Below the pieces are notes generated by a model, which ran no database searches, had not been told where the DNA came from, and worked only from the letters and a program-made list of their open reading frames with translations. From contig CAXKVV010000357.1 in assembly GCA_964058805.1 (NCBI GenBank), forward strand, positions 1 through 46,404: a stretch of 46,404 bases of DNA. The letters run 5' to 3'. A program made the position numbers and the translations under genes. The stretch is from Schoenoplectus triqueter (Eukaryota > Streptophyta > Magnoliopsida > Poales > Cyperaceae). Below, one piece after another: positions 45,196 through 46,404 of this stretch (position 1 is its first letter; each line of letters begins with the position of its first letter).

Positions 45196-45586
45196 TCCGA
45201 CTATGGTGCTTTGTAAAGCATAAAGACGCTGTGTGCTTTGCGCTCTACTCTTAATTTTAAGTCAGAAATGATCGATCCAAACCGCTCAATCTAATCTCCA
45301 TATTAAAATCTATTAGTAAACCAAATTTTATATTTTTTGGAATTTATTTGCTATTTTTTCCGGTGAGGAGAAAAATGACTTGATCTGAGAATTCTGGTTT
45401 GACAATTTTCCCCCTATTAAAAAAAATAGCAAATGAATTCCAAAAAATATAAAATTTGGTTTACTAATTAATTTGGATATGGAGATTAGATTGAGCGGTT
45501 TGGATCAATCATTTCTGACTTAAAATTAATAATACAGCGCAAAGCACACAACGCTCTTGTGCTTTGTAAAGCACCATAGCCTAATT
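45196..45586. mobile_element. Foldback MITE, family A, GCTTTGTAAAGC subfamily
   Basis: Ends CTATGGTGCTTTGTAAAGCA and inverse (45200-45219, 45560-45579). The terminal palindrome has changed to GCTTTGTAAAGC, but the ATGGTGC part and the internal GATCCAAACCGCTCAATCTA layout are kept. Embedded between GA and TA microsatellites. Confidence 0.82.
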
Positions 45587-45605
45587 ATATATATATATAT
45601 ATATA

Positions 45606-45985
45606 GTTTGACTACGGTGATTCTATAAGCACTTCGGCCAAGTGCTTTTGACTCAAATTTTAAAATCCCACGTCCAAAATTTTAATTTAAATAGCTCAAT
45701 TTTTTTATATCATAATCTTGTAGATTATTAATTTTTTATCACGTTTAGTTTACTATGCTTAACGATTTTTTAAGATAGCAACATTTGACGTATAAAAATG
45801 GATATTTTTAATTATTTTTAGTGCTATCTTTTAAAAATTATTAAGTATAGTAAACTAACTCTAAATTTGATCAAAATTGATAATCTATAATATGAAGAAT
45901 CTTATGAGATATTTAAATTAAAATTTTGAGCACAGCATTTTGAAATTTGAGCCGAAATATTTATGAAATCACCGTAACAAATTCC
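45606..45985. mobile_element. Foldback MITE, distant family A relative
   Basis: Left GACTACGGTGATTCTATAAG and right inverse (TTATGAAATCACCGTAAC). Long inverted segments inside include AGTTTACTATGCTTAACGA and inverse, centre near 45800. Terminal spacing and overall size match the neighbours, the sequence only partly. Confidence 0.68.
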
Positions 45986-46404
45986 TATATATATATATAT
46001 ACCCTCGACAGGGAATCTTTTGTGCATCAGTGCATGTGTCAGGTAGGCACGATCCCTGAAATGTGTATCAATACTTATTTTTTGGAAATGATATATATAT
46101 AACATATACGACATTCGTCGCAATTGTTTATGATTTATGTTTCGAAACAAGAGGCACATATAATGGTGTGGGCTGTGGAGGAACGTTAGGCATGCGCATG
46201 CAGCATATATATCATTAGAAAAGCTTCTTAAGGAGTTTAAAATATCATAACGCATGTCACGTCATGTCAGCGCACGTAGCATATATATAAAAACCAAATA
46301 AATTAATATCTTAAAATATTGATTGATATATACAATGTTTGTAGTTTGTACAAACACGGACATCATTATATATTACAAGGGAGAGGAGATGCTCCCAATG
46401 AAGA
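45986..46404. other. Right-edge intergenic DNA
   Basis: No gene recognised. The 117-codon minus ORF (45902-46255) overlaps the MITE end and is not supported. The final 26 bases (GC-richer, after AT-rich DNA) could be the edge of a gene beyond the window; on the minus strand they would read a short Ser/Leu/Pro tail and stop, too little to call. Confidence 0.3.

Noticed and set aside
1..46404. tRNA, rRNA or snRNA genes
   Set aside because: No cloverleaf with A and B boxes or conserved rRNA/snRNA blocks was seen on either strand; a covariance search could still find one missed by eye.

Overview
This is a plant nuclear genomic window: GC-richer exons with GT/AG introns, long AT-rich intergenic stretches, and dense transposable-element debris. 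Rubisco activase places it in a photosynthetic eukaryote. The sterol oxidase, DUF620 and L-type lectin kinase genes are flowering-plant families, and the protein details look monocot-like to me, though that is an impression and not a search result. All five gene models I can support lie on the minus strand.

Layout. 167-1071: 5' half of an RNA polymerase III RPC4-like gene, running off the left edge. 1.3-2.6 kb: repeat-rich DNA ending in a young foldback MITE. 3.9-7.2 kb: decayed exon-like pieces, including a clear membrane steroid-binding protein (MSBP) exon remnant. 7.5-8.6 kb: AT-rich tandem array with an ~80 bp unit and ~405 bp higher-order period. 8.6-9.93 kb: transposon ends and a GC-rich minisatellite. 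10.6-13.1 kb: complete L-type lectin receptor kinase, unusually with two introns. 13.3-15.65 kb: long-TIR DNA element whose ends carry arrays of a GAGTTTAAACTC-type palindrome. 17.7-20.2 kb: complete Rubisco activase gene with both alternative 3' ends (alpha and beta) visible. 22.1-24.2 kb: complete C-4 methylsterol oxidase (SMO2-type) gene with a SINE-tail-like fragment in an intron. 24.8-28.6 kb: further elements, including a relative of the 13-kb element and a 322-bp MITE with a 9-bp target duplication. 29.6-31.2 kb: complete DUF620 gene. 32.0-33.0 kb: an old MITE and a near-perfect hairpin. 35.4-41.6 kb: degenerate Ty1/copia retrotransposon. 43.4-46.0 kb: a cluster of foldback elements, one nearly identical to the copy 42 kb away.

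The genes do not form a pathway cluster: transcription, plastid carbon fixation, sterol synthesis and surface perception sit side by side by chance. The most distinctive content is the foldback/long-TIR elements. Several carry multiple copies of a palindrome inside their termini, the palindrome sequence differs between subfamilies, and related internal cores are found with different termini. Coordinates of splice sites were read by hand from GT/AG signals and phase agreement; no transcript evidence or homology search was available.
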